64,000 nt of DNA from assembly GCA_947625015.1 (NCBI GenBank), contig CANQMR010000001.1, positions 163,624 through 227,623 on the forward strand, written 5' to 3'. The notes beneath the pieces are model-generated. The model was not told the DNA's origin. It saw only the letters and a list, made by a program, of their open reading frames with translations, and did no database searches. Below are positions 46,272 through 55,584 of the stretch, one piece after another (the stretch's first letter is position 1; every line of letters begins with the position of its first letter). This stretch comes from an uncultured Lachnospiraceae bacterium (lineage in GTDB: Bacteria; Bacillota; Clostridia; Lachnospirales; Lachnospiraceae). The position numbers and the translations under genes were made by a program.

Positions 46272-46825
46272 ATGTCTTCCTCATATTCCGGCAAAGTAAC
46301 CACTGTATAATCATGGTGCATCGCCGGAATGATTTTCTCTGTCAGATCTTTTATCGAAAATTTAATGCTTGATGTATTGATACAGGGGTGGCAGCCAATT
46401 TCCACTCCCTGTAGGACTTCTTTGTCAATCACTAACCGGACTTTCCCTTCTGTATCATTCATAAGTCCCATAACGCTGACCGAACCCGGCGTAATGTCAA
46501 GATACTTTTCCATATAAGCCTCGTTTGCAAAGGACAGGCGGGATACGCCCAATTCCTTTGATAAATCCTTTGTCTTGAATTTCTTATCTCCCGGCATCAT
46601 CAACAGATAAAACTGCGTCTCCTGACGGTTGCACAAAAACAGGTTCTTACAAATTACAGCCTGTAGTGATTGGTCGATTTCTTCACAGACCTCCATAGTC
46701 ATTGCCGGTTCATGGTCAACTCTCTTGTAATCAATTCCCAGGTTATCCAAAAAATCATAGGTTCTAATCTCTTTTTCCAGTCTTCCTGTGCAGTCGAAAG
46801 GACGGCCTGTATTTAATTCCAACAT
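46268..46825 (-). CDS. Prolyl-tRNA synthetase-associated (ProXp-ala/PrdX-like) deacylase
   Basis: VDHEPAMTMEVCEEI, KNLFLCNRQETQFYLLMMPGDKKF, GSVSVMGLMND. Confidence 0.88.
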   Translation of the reverse strand: MLELNTGRPFDCTGRLEKEIRTYDFLDNLGIDYKRVDHEPAMTMEVCEEIDQSLQAVICKNLFLCNRQETQFYLLMMPGDKKFKTKDLSKELGVSRLSFANEAYMEKYLDITPGSVSVMGLMNDTEGKVRLVIDKEVLQGVEIGCHPCINTSSIKFSIKDLTEKIIPAMHHDYTVVTLPEYEEDI

Positions 46826-46904
46826 GTCTGATACCTCTTTATCCTTTGATATGGCTAGTATAACATAAAATCGGACATTTATCCCATTCTGTTTTCATAA
46901 CTTT

Positions 46905-47402
46905 TTAATCCTCTGTAATACTGATATCCTCTAACTCCACCCGAACAATTTTCCTTAATTCATCAAGGGTAGTTTCCACCTGATATCCAATCTTACCGCC
47001 GCTGAATATAATCGTGTCAAAATCCGCAGCGGATTGGTCGATAACGGTCTTAAACTGCTTTTTCATTCCGATTGGCGAACAGCCGCCATGGATATAGCCG
47101 GTAAGCGGCAGAAGCTCTTTTGCCTTCAGCATCTCAATACTCTTCTCCCGTACTGCCTTCGCTGCCTTCTTTAAATCCAGTTCCCGTTCCACCGGCACCA
47201 TAAACACATAATGCTCACCGCTCCCTGCTGTCGTTACCAGTGTCTTAAACACCTTATCCGGGTTCTGGCCAAGTATCTTCGCCACCTCCACACCGCTGAC
47301 GGCCTCTGTATCTCCGTAATAGTGTGGGGTGTATGCCGCTTTTTTCTGTTCCAGCAGCCGCATTACATTTGTCTTTTCCTTTCGTTGTTTTTTGTCACCC
47401 AT
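46905..47402 (-). CDS. ybaK: Cys-tRNA(Pro) deacylase YbaK/EbsC
   Basis: VFKTLVTTAGSGEHYVFMVPVERELDLKKAAKA, GYIHGGCSPIGMKK. Confidence 0.93.
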   Translation of the reverse strand: MGDKKQRKEKTNVMRLLEQKKAAYTPHYYGDTEAVSGVEVAKILGQNPDKVFKTLVTTAGSGEHYVFMVPVERELDLKKAAKAVREKSIEMLKAKELLPLTGYIHGGCSPIGMKKQFKTVIDQSAADFDTIIFSGGKIGYQVETTLDELRKIVRVELEDISITED

Positions 47403-47538
47403 AGTTCCACCTCTAAATAACAGGATTCCTTACCGTAAGACAAACTTAGATTTCCTTATTGTCTGAAATTATATGGTTAGTATAACATAATTTCTGTTCT
47501 ATGTAACTGTAAAATTCTTTCTGCTTTTCTTAAACAAC

Positions 47539-47577
47539 AAAAAGACGCTCCAACAGCTTTACCGTCTGTTGAAACGC
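47539..47577 (-). terminator. Rho-independent terminator
   Basis: Minus strand GGCGTTTCAACAG...CTGTTGGAGCGTC then TTTTTG, downstream of the esterase gene. Confidence 0.75.
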
Positions 47578-47613
47578 CCTGTTCACTGTTATGTTGTTAA
47601 AATAAATTATCCA

Positions 47614-48567
47614 CTAACCTTTCATCACCCATGCCGTTGATACATCCATTGCCGCCCGGCAGGCGTTTGTCTGATCCAATGCATTCAACATAACAAAGTC
47701 GTGGATTGTACCCTGAATCTGCAGGGCCGTCACATCTACGCCTGCGCAGAGCAGTTTTCTGGCAAACATTTCGCCTTCGCTGCGCAGAACATCTGCCTGC
47801 CCATTAATAATCATAGTTCGTGGAAATGTACTTAAGCGATCCAGATTTGCCCGGAGGGGCGAAGCAGTAATTTGGTCAAAGTCAGCCGGACAGCAGATAT
47901 ATTGATTCCAGAACCATTGCATTCCCGCACGATACAGATAATAGTTGCAGGCAAACTGCCGATAGGTAGGCGTGTTGAAATATGCGTTGGTAACGGGATA
48001 GTACAAAAGTAACTTATCGATAGGTATGCCGTTTTTTTGCTGCGCCATTAAAACCATAGCAATCGCCATATTTCCGCCCACACTGTCACCTGCTACTGTC
48101 AACCTGCCACATTCTCCTGCCTCCGGATAGTTTTTTCCGACTATCTCCCACAAATGCGAAAGCACTGCGTAACACTGTTCGAGAGCTACAGGATACTTTG
48201 CCTCCGGAGATCTGGTATACTCCGGAAATAATAATAATGAGTTCGTCCTCGCTGCCAGTTCCCTTACAAGTTTTTCGTGAGTATGAAAACTGCCGAATAC
48301 CCAGCCTGCACCATGAATGTAAAAAATCACATTGTGAATAGGGGTATTGCCTTTCGGCAGCACAAAATATAGCGGTATATTACCCCGTTTCCCGGTACTG
48401 ACTTCACAGTTGGAAATATCCGCCGGATATTGATAAACCGGTGCATCCTGTGCCATTTCTAATATTTCCCTGCCCTGAGCAGGAGGCAGTTCAAAAATAA
48501 GCGGCGGTATTGCGCTCTGATTACATACTGCTTCTGCCGCTGCCTCTAATGGAACACATCTTTTCAT
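47614..48567 (-). CDS. Alpha/beta hydrolase (esterase/lipase)
   Basis: YIHGAGWVFGS (HGG-like), AGDSVGGNMA nucleophile elbow. Confidence 0.92.
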   Translation of the reverse strand: MKRCVPLEAAAEAVCNQSAIPPLIFELPPAQGREILEMAQDAPVYQYPADISNCEVSTGKRGNIPLYFVLPKGNTPIHNVIFYIHGAGWVFGSFHTHEKLVRELAARTNSLLLFPEYTRSPEAKYPVALEQCYAVLSHLWEIVGKNYPEAGECGRLTVAGDSVGGNMAIAMVLMAQQKNGIPIDKLLLYYPVTNAYFNTPTYRQFACNYYLYRAGMQWFWNQYICCPADFDQITASPLRANLDRLSTFPRTMIINGQADVLRSEGEMFARKLLCAGVDVTALQIQGTIHDFVMLNALDQTNACRAAMDVSTAWVMKG

Positions 48568-48636
48568 AACTTCTTCTCCTTTACTAATACAAAATATGAA
48601 GTTATCATCAAGAATATGTCCCTATATAAAAACAAA

Positions 48637-49152
48637 CTAAAGGGAACTTCTTTTTAACAATGCATACATTTTCATATCCTGTATGTTACCATTTTTCACA
48701 GCATTGTTTCGAAGTATCCCTTCACATTGGAATCCCACCTTTTCCAGCACCCGGCAAGAAGCCTTATTATAAGCAAAGGGTTCCGCATAAATGCGGATAA
48801 TATCACTGTTGTTAAAAACAAAGTCACACGCTTCCCTTAAGGCTGATGTCATAATGCCTTTTCCCCAGTATTCCTCAGCAATGTAATATCCCACTTCAGC
48901 CGTACATCTGTGTATATTTGTCTGCCGGAATACGCCAATGCTACCCATAGCCTTTCCGTCTGCCACAACAGCAAAAGCGAAAGTATCATTTTCATCTGCG
49001 GAGAGCATAGAGGAAATATACTCTTTCCCGTCTTCTTCAGTATAAGGATAGGGCAGCCCGTCACGCAGGTTGTCCTGTATTTTCTTATTTGATAATGCGG
49101 CGGCCAAATCCGCAGCATCTGATAATTTCCATTTTCGTATGGTTGAAAGCAT
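48637..49152 (-). CDS. GNAT-family N-acetyltransferase (RimJ/RimL-like)
   Basis: AEVGYYIAEEYWGKGIMTSAL; NKASCRVLEKVGFQCEGILR. Confidence 0.93.
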   Translation of the reverse strand: MLSTIRKWKLSDAADLAAALSNKKIQDNLRDGLPYPYTEEDGKEYISSMLSADENDTFAFAVVADGKAMGSIGVFRQTNIHRCTAEVGYYIAEEYWGKGIMTSALREACDFVFNNSDIIRIYAEPFAYNKASCRVLEKVGFQCEGILRNNAVKNGNIQDMKMYALLKRSSL

Positions 49153-49281
49153 TTTTCTAATCTCCTTTTTTGTGTGCCAACATTTTTCTTCTATGTGGAA
49201 GAACAAACAGCAAAAGTGCAGGGAACGCCCAGCACCCATTGAAGAATAAAATCAGCAATATGCAGGAAAACTTTGTTATCA

Positions 49282-49665
49282 TTAAACAAATAACAACGGA
49301 AAAAACAAGGTAATCTGATAACACCGTTTTGAAATTTCACCTTCCTTTTCGCTTACTTCTCGCTTTTTATTTAAGGCAATCAATCTGTAGGGCAGCAGCA
49401 AAATCAGGCTTACCGCCAAAATCACAAAAGCATATACTCCGGCTGTTAAAAATCCAACAAAAGAATTAACTCCGGCCCCCACCAGTCTGAATAAGGGGGT
49501 AAAATCACTCCCGGTAATATCAATGTCATTGATATTACCGGCATCTATATATAGTTCTTCAAGCCCTAAATGATATATCTCATATGTGTAGCCAATGGAA
49601 AAATAAGCAAGAATGATAAATATCACAATTGAAATTACGATTCGTATTTTTCCTTCTGTTTGCAT
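49282..49665 (-). CDS. Hypothetical membrane protein
   Basis: Two to three hydrophobic segments; no family recognised. Confidence 0.5.
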   Translation of the reverse strand: MQTEGKIRIVISIVIFIILAYFSIGYTYEIYHLGLEELYIDAGNINDIDITGSDFTPLFRLVGAGVNSFVGFLTAGVYAFVILAVSLILLLPYRLIALNKKREVSEKEGEISKRCYQITLFFPLLFV

Positions 49666-49832
49666 CCCAATACCCCGATTTCAATACATCATTGCCCAAC
49701 ATTCCCCTTCTTTCCAAGCATTGACATATTAAATATTATATTATATATCTTACATAACAAAACACATATTATCAAGACAAACTTTTTTTATTGAAATATA
49801 ATCAGACTACACTGAACGGAGGAATAAGAGCA

Positions 49833-50702
49833 ATGAGCTGGGCTACTGATATTCAAAATGCAATTGACTACATCGAGGAGCATATCACTGAGAAGCTTGA
49901 TTACAATATAATTGCAAAACAAGCTTCCTGTTCACCATACTATTTCCAGAAAATATTCGGAATATTATGCGGTATTTCCCTTGGTGAATATATCCGTAAC
50001 AGGAGACTCACACTTGCCGGCAGTGAGTTGATGAAAACGGATGCAAAGGTAATTGATACAGCGCTGAAATACGGCTACGAATCACCAGAGAGCTTTACAA
50101 GAGCCTTTACCAAATTTCATGGAGTTACACCCTCAGCCGCAAAGCGTTCAGGCAGCAGGCTCCAATCTTTTTCCCGATTTAAAGTGCAGATTATAATGAA
50201 AGGCGGTAATTTTATGAATTACAAAATTATTTCTAAAGAATCTTTTACAGTACTTGAAAAAGTAGAACGGCATACTGTTGCAGGGGGACAGAACCAAAAC
50301 ACAATTCCCGATTTCTGGGACAGAGCCCACAAAGACGGAACGATTGAGACTTTACTGAAATATGCCAAGGACCACAGCTATGTTTTTGGTATCTGCTACG
50401 GCAACGGCCATACTGACTGCGAGCAGTTCGACTATAGTATCGCAGTCCCCTGTCCCTCTGACACCGCTGCTCCTAAAGGCTATCATATAAGCAACATCCC
50501 TGCCAGAACCTGGGTTGTATTCGAGTGTGCCGGAGCCATGCCACACGCAATCCAAAATCTCTGGCATGAGATATGCGCAGAATTCTTTCCTACCTCAGAC
50601 TACAAGCCCACTTATGAATTAGACATTGAGGCTTATCCTGACGGCGATATGACTGCCAGCGACTATCAAAGCCAGATTTGGATTCCGATTGTGAATCAGT
50701 GA
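49833..50702 (+). CDS. AraC-family regulator with C-terminal effector-binding (GyrI-like) domain
   Basis: HTH region ASCSPYYFQKIFGILCGISLGEYIRNRRLTLA...YESPESFTRAFTKFHGVTPS; C-terminal DFWDRAH...PARTWVVFECAG. Confidence 0.93.
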   Translation: MSWATDIQNAIDYIEEHITEKLDYNIIAKQASCSPYYFQKIFGILCGISLGEYIRNRRLTLAGSELMKTDAKVIDTALKYGYESPESFTRAFTKFHGVTPSAAKRSGSRLQSFSRFKVQIIMKGGNFMNYKIISKESFTVLEKVERHTVAGGQNQNTIPDFWDRAHKDGTIETLLKYAKDHSYVFGICYGNGHTDCEQFDYSIAVPCPSDTAAPKGYHISNIPARTWVVFECAGAMPHAIQNLWHEICAEFFPTSDYKPTYELDIEAYPDGDMTASDYQSQIWIPIVNQ

Positions 50703-50708
50703 CATCCT

Positions 50709-50730
50709 CCCCCTCCTGTAGAGGAGGGGG
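50709..50730. other. GC-rich hairpin, possible IS200/IS605-type terminal remnant
   Basis: CCCCCTCCT gtag AGGAGGGGG perfect 9-bp stem just after the AraC stop; no transposase nearby. Confidence 0.4.
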
Positions 50731-50850
50731 GGCCCGTCCTCAGCAAGGTTGGTTCTCGTTCGATAGTACCAATAAATTTGTTATTTTTAAAGAAGGAAAT
50801 GTTCTGAAATTCTCCCTCAAAATCTGGTTTACCATACCCGTATTCGCATT

Positions 50851-52041
50851 TCATTCGGTTTCACTTTCCGGATACAACTCCCCGTAAATCCTATCGGCAT
50901 CATAATCCGGCGCATATTTCTTCGCCACCTCGCAGATGTGCTGAATGTATTCGATGTCATCTTCTTCTAATTCCTCCGCAATCATCCCGACGGATTTGTT
51001 CTTTGCCAGCTTGCGGCAGATTAGAGATATGATTTTCCGGTTAGCGCCCTCAATGCTGCCAATCGTCCTTCCCTCACGCCTTCCCTTAATCTCACCTTCA
51101 CGCCTTCCCTCATCCTCCGCTTCCTCAAGCTGCCTGCGGTATTCCGTTTCCCATGCATACTCCAAAACCTGTCCACCCATAAATTCGTCCACCCTTCCTT
51201 TCATTGCCTTACGTTTGACAAATGCCTGTTTGCTTACATCCCACATTAACTGCAACAGCAGTACTTTATCATATTCCTTTATCATGTGCTCCTTCACCTG
51301 ACGGTTTAGCTCCTTCTCAATTGCCTCTAAATCCCCGCCAAGCAGTTCTTTCATGCGGTCTTCCGCCTCTGCCTTTTCTTTCTCATTTTCTATGTTGCCG
51401 TCCATTTCTTCCGTTTTTTGCTCATACTTTAGTATATAATAAGGCAGCATCATATACAACTGTTTTTCAAAAATTTCCTTCAGGGAATAATCCGGATTTC
51501 TTATAACGGGAACCTGATATACCGCTTCTTCCCCACCTGGCAGGACCAGCTTATAGGTAAACTGCTCCGGGGTATTTTCGTTGCTCCGCAGGTAAAGCAG
51601 GGCGGAATTTTGCACCCGCACCACATAACTTCCCACCTCTTCCCGCTCCACAAAGTTTACCGCATCCATCCAGTCGTACTCAAAAAGGCGAATGGCAATG
51701 TCTCCGTTCGGGTTGCTCTCGCACTCCAAATGATACCGCCTGTCTCCCATCTTAAACTTAGAATCCGGCAACCGGTCCTTAATCCGAAAGCTGTTAAATA
51801 CGCTGGTCTCTACGTTATACAAGTATTCCACATCATCTTCCATGCTGTAATGGGTTCCAAAAAACTCATTTACCATAGGGATATTCCACTTCGGAACCCG
51901 GATGGTCATAGTCTTAAATACATTGTCATAAACATGCGGGTTGCCCTCTGAGGGTTCCATTGCCTTCAAGCGTTCCCGCAGCCGTTCTTTCTTCCCTGCC
52001 CATTTTTTCTGTGTATTCTTATCCGTATGTACGTCCTCCAT
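50851..52041 (-). CDS. Rpn/YhgA-like PD-(D/E)XK nuclease family protein
   Basis: Domain style NVFKTM...MGDRRYHLECESNPNGDIAIRLFEYDW, plus EDEGRREGEIKGRREGRTIGSIEG linker and helical C-terminus. Confidence 0.8.
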   Translation of the reverse strand: MEDVHTDKNTQKKWAGKKERLRERLKAMEPSEGNPHVYDNVFKTMTIRVPKWNIPMVNEFFGTHYSMEDDVEYLYNVETSVFNSFRIKDRLPDSKFKMGDRRYHLECESNPNGDIAIRLFEYDWMDAVNFVEREEVGSYVVRVQNSALLYLRSNENTPEQFTYKLVLPGGEEAVYQVPVIRNPDYSLKEIFEKQLYMMLPYYILKYEQKTEEMDGNIENEKEKAEAEDRMKELLGGDLEAIEKELNRQVKEHMIKEYDKVLLLQLMWDVSKQAFVKRKAMKGRVDEFMGGQVLEYAWETEYRRQLEEAEDEGRREGEIKGRREGRTIGSIEGANRKIISLICRKLAKNKSVGMIAEELEEDDIEYIQHICEVAKKYAPDYDADRIYGELYPESETE

Positions 52042-52495
52042 ATTTGTATTTCATCTGCGCATCTGATAAGGATATTCTACCGAAAATAGACAAAATGTGC
52101 AATTAAATTTTCTGTGAACTTTTCGTGTCATGGATATCATAAATACAATGGGCATTTCACAATTATACTCAATTTGTGACATGGGTATTCCAATTATGAA
52201 ATCTGTGTCACAAAGTGATGAAATTCCGTTCAAAATTACATAAAATTATTTTTTGCAAACACAATCTGATTCTATATTAAATAGACTTTAACATTCCGAA
52301 TTTTCCTTTTCCCATTCTGTATCCACAGACCTTAAAAATCAGGTAGATAAAATTTACTTTTACAACTCAGCAGCCATAATTTTTATAAACCGCAATTTTA
52401 TCCAAGCCCCTCTCATTCACCGCCCTTATAATACAGATAAGTCCTTGAAGAAGGACTATCACACTACTACTTTTTAATATGAGGAGGAAAACAAT

Positions 52496-52885
52496 ATGAA
52501 CAACAGCGTATTTGAAGCATTTAACAACGGTTCCCTTAAGCTGGGACAGACAACAGTGGAGTTTGCTGACATTCCATGGTCCAAACACCCCACCTTTGAA
52601 GGTGTAAAACTCAAACATATCGTTACTGCCAAAGATACCAATGGCAGCTTCAGCTATCATCTTGTCCACATTGCACCAGAAAAAAGTATCGGAAATCACA
52701 TCCACGAAATGCAATTAGAAACCCATGAAATCATTGCCGGTTCTGGCGTTTGTATCAATGATACCGTTTCCATTTCTTATGAAACCGGCGTTATTTCCAT
52801 TATACCTGCCGGCGTCCCTCACGAAGTGACTGCCAGAAAAGACGGGCTTTATCTTTTTGCAAAATTTATCCCGGCGCTATGCTAG
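52496..52885 (+). CDS. Cupin-domain protein
   Basis: IGNHIHEMQLETHEIIAGSGVC and IIPAGVPHEV cupin motifs. Confidence 0.85.
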   Translation: MNNSVFEAFNNGSLKLGQTTVEFADIPWSKHPTFEGVKLKHIVTAKDTNGSFSYHLVHIAPEKSIGNHIHEMQLETHEIIAGSGVCINDTVSISYETGVISIIPAGVPHEVTARKDGLYLFAKFIPALC

Positions 52886-53502
52886 AACGAATGTTTTACA
52901 GACTTCTTATACTCACCGGGCGTTAGCCTGACAATTCTATGAAAGCACCGATCAAAGTGGCTCTGGTCGCAAAATCCTGTGGCATAAGCCACTTCGGTCA
53001 CGCTTTTATCCGCATCCAACATTTTCTGCGCCCTTCTAATTCGGGACTGTATTTGAAACTGGTGAGGCGTCAGACCGCAGACCGCCTTAAACCGGCGAAT
53101 CATATGATAGGGGCTTACCCCTATATTTCGCGCCATATCTGCTATTGGAAATGGTTTTTCCGGTGTCTTTAAAATCATCTGCTTTAACCTTCTGACATAA
53201 CCAGTCCCAACTTCGTTTTCGTCACATACATTCTCCACACATATGCATAAAGTTATCATGGAATAAGGCGCACCGTCTACTGCTTCTACTGTATGGGGGA
53301 CATCCGGCAAAATGCAGAACCAATCCCCTGCGTGGAATAAATGCGTTTTTCCATTGCAAATCATGCGGACCGTTCCCTGCAAAACCTCTCCTGTTACAAT
53401 ATGTTCCGCATGGGTATGTACAGGATAGGACTGTGTCGAATCCTTATAGTAAATGCACTCTATGTAATTGCCATTTCGTTCATATACAATGTTATCCGGC
53501 AT
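52882..53502 (-). CDS. AraC-family regulator with N-terminal cupin
   Basis: PVHTHAEHIVTGEVLQG, DWFCILPDVPHTVEAV, HTH ATGFCDQSHFDRCFHRIVRLTPGEYKKS. Confidence 0.93.
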   Translation of the reverse strand: MPDNIVYERNGNYIECIYYKDSTQSYPVHTHAEHIVTGEVLQGTVRMICNGKTHLFHAGDWFCILPDVPHTVEAVDGAPYSMITLCICVENVCDENEVGTGYVRRLKQMILKTPEKPFPIADMARNIGVSPYHMIRRFKAVCGLTPHQFQIQSRIRRAQKMLDADKSVTEVAYATGFCDQSHFDRCFHRIVRLTPGEYKKSVKHSF

Positions 53503-53519
53503 TTTTAATTATCGCTTTC

Positions 53520-53894
53520 CTATAATTTAAGGGCATATACCTCATACCTGTCCCAATAGCGGTCATAATAATCATAGAGACCTAACCCGTTCGTCTCCTT
53601 CCCCTCTGCCTCTCCATAATAATAAATCTGCACAGCCATTCCATAGCCCTGCCCCTTCATATATTTATAAAATTCTTCATACAGCACATGATGTTCTATG
53701 AGCTTTTCTCCCTTCGGTGTTCTGTGTATATCTCCCAATCTGAATTTTCTTTCCGTATCCCGCAGTATAATGGTTCCATCATCCGGCTCAAAGTCTTTCT
53801 CAATCAACAATTCTCCCACCTTGATTCCATTCATGAAGGCTTCATAAGCGGTCGCTTTATTTTCTGTTTCGATTTCAACAAATTCTATCTTCAT
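53520..53894 (-). CDS. Hypothetical protein, 124 aa
   Basis: Intact ORF; no family recognised. Confidence 0.5.
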   Translation of the reverse strand: MKIEFVEIETENKATAYEAFMNGIKVGELLIEKDFEPDDGTIILRDTERKFRLGDIHRTPKGEKLIEHHVLYEEFYKYMKGQGYGMAVQIYYYGEAEGKETNGLGLYDYYDRYWDRYEVYALKL

Positions 53895-53934
53895 TCTCCC
53901 TCATGCCTCCTGTTAGTTAACTTATGTATCGATA

Positions 53935-54675
53935 TTAAATTTTAATGCTACCCCCCATAATATCATTGTACGCTGAAGCTCCGTCAAAAATAGTTCCAAA
54001 TGTATCAATCCAGAATGGAATATATCCACACCTGCTTGCCACCATCTGAGAATCAATATTAGTTACAGAAGCGGAATAGAATGGAACAATATTTCGTGCC
54101 AGTAATTCTTTTGTCAATTCTCTCACTAAAAATGTTCCCAATCTGGCATTTCTATATTTATCCATAACATCTACACCAATCTCCCAAACACCATTTACCG
54201 ATGATTCTGCTGCACCGGCTATTCCTATAATTTTATTTTTGTCCTTTGCAATGCAAACAGCTTTTGTTGATGTAGAACCATTTTCATCAAATGTTAAGGA
54301 ATTTTCAAATCCAGTCAATCCTGCAAGAGATAAAATGTCTCTATCAAAAAGATACTCACACTCATAACTCAATGATACCAGTACATCTTCTGTGCCGCTA
54401 TCATCAGGAACATAATGTATTGTCTGCCCGTAAACCAATGGAATTTCAAAAATTTCATCTCTATTCTTGTTTTGCAAAAGTTTTTGCACTTTGGAATGTA
54501 AATCCTCTGATGTACAAACTACAACACAATTTCTATATGCCAGTATTTTAATATATGATTGCTTCACATTGAAATTGATAGAATACACAACTGCTTTTCC
54601 GTTTAACTCTTCTGAACTGCAATAAAATTCCTTAGATAATAATTCTTCAATTTTATTTCTAATGATTTCCTGCAT
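53935..54675 (-). CDS. GNAT-like N-acetyltransferase
   Basis: EIGVDVMDKYRNARLGTFLVRELTKE motif. Confidence 0.8.
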   Translation of the reverse strand: MQEIIRNKIEELLSKEFYCSSEELNGKAVVYSINFNVKQSYIKILAYRNCVVVCTSEDLHSKVQKLLQNKNRDEIFEIPLVYGQTIHYVPDDSGTEDVLVSLSYECEYLFDRDILSLAGLTGFENSLTFDENGSTSTKAVCIAKDKNKIIGIAGAAESSVNGVWEIGVDVMDKYRNARLGTFLVRELTKELLARNIVPFYSASVTNIDSQMVASRCGYIPFWIDTFGTIFDGASAYNDIMGGSIKI

Positions 54676-54716
54676 CAGGTTCTCCTTCCTCAAGCCCAAT
54701 TTATCCCTTTGATATC

Positions 54717-55532
54717 TTACAACACCAAAAACTTATACTTCTCCACGCTGTAAAGAGGCACAAAAGGCAGAATAATGGGAACCGTTTTCACATACTCCTG
54801 ATACTCCGGGTCCGAACCATAATTTTTGTTCTGCCGCACCTCAAGCCGTCTGGCTCCGCTGAACATAACAAACACAATCCCCACATATCCCAACAGGACA
54901 ATAATCCATTGTCCCACCGATTCAAGGGAAGTAATGCCTGCCACCAGCACGCCGGTCCACAAAATCAGTTCTCCCAAATAGTTGGGGCACCGCACCAGCC
55001 GGAACAGCCCCTTGTCGCAAAAACGCTTGGGATTAACCTTTTTCTGTCGGCTTTTACTAAGGTCTGCCAAAGACTCCAGAACAATCCCGCCCGCCATCAA
55101 TGCCGTACCGATTACAAAGGAAACCGAACAGCCTGTATTGCCATTATCATAACGGTAAAAAATCGGCGCTATCATAAACAGATACAGGATTCCGCAGAAA
55201 ATCCAGAGCATAAATTTAAGGCCAAACTTCATGCCGGAGCCGTCCTTAATCTCTGTGGTCATGTGCTTGCGGTAGCTACTGCTCTTTATTTCCCGGTACA
55301 GCAAAAATCCGCTTAAACGAAAACCATACAATGTAAGTATGACACAACTGATTATCACCAGAATACTCAGTCTGTCCCGAAACAGAATCAGCATGGCAAT
55401 TCCCTGACCGGAGATAGCCAATCCGTAACCAATTGAGATAAAATACACATACTTATAAAATCCAATGGCACAGCATAAAAGCGCCACCAAAAATAAAATA
55501 CCAAACTCCATTGAAAATGTCATATTACACAC
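54717..55532 (-). CDS. DUF1295 / isoprenylcysteine methyltransferase-like membrane protein
   Basis: FCDKGLFRLVRCPNYLGELILWTGVL signature. Confidence 0.88.
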   Translation of the reverse strand: MCNMTFSMEFGILFLVALLCCAIGFYKYVYFISIGYGLAISGQGIAMLILFRDRLSILVIISCVILTLYGFRLSGFLLYREIKSSSYRKHMTTEIKDGSGMKFGLKFMLWIFCGILYLFMIAPIFYRYDNGNTGCSVSFVIGTALMAGGIVLESLADLSKSRQKKVNPKRFCDKGLFRLVRCPNYLGELILWTGVLVAGITSLESVGQWIIVLLGYVGIVFVMFSGARRLEVRQNKNYGSDPEYQEYVKTVPIILPFVPLYSVEKYKFLVL

Positions 55533-55584
55533 CTCCTCGATTTTCCATACATAAATATCTTACGCCCACTAAATTATAATTTTT

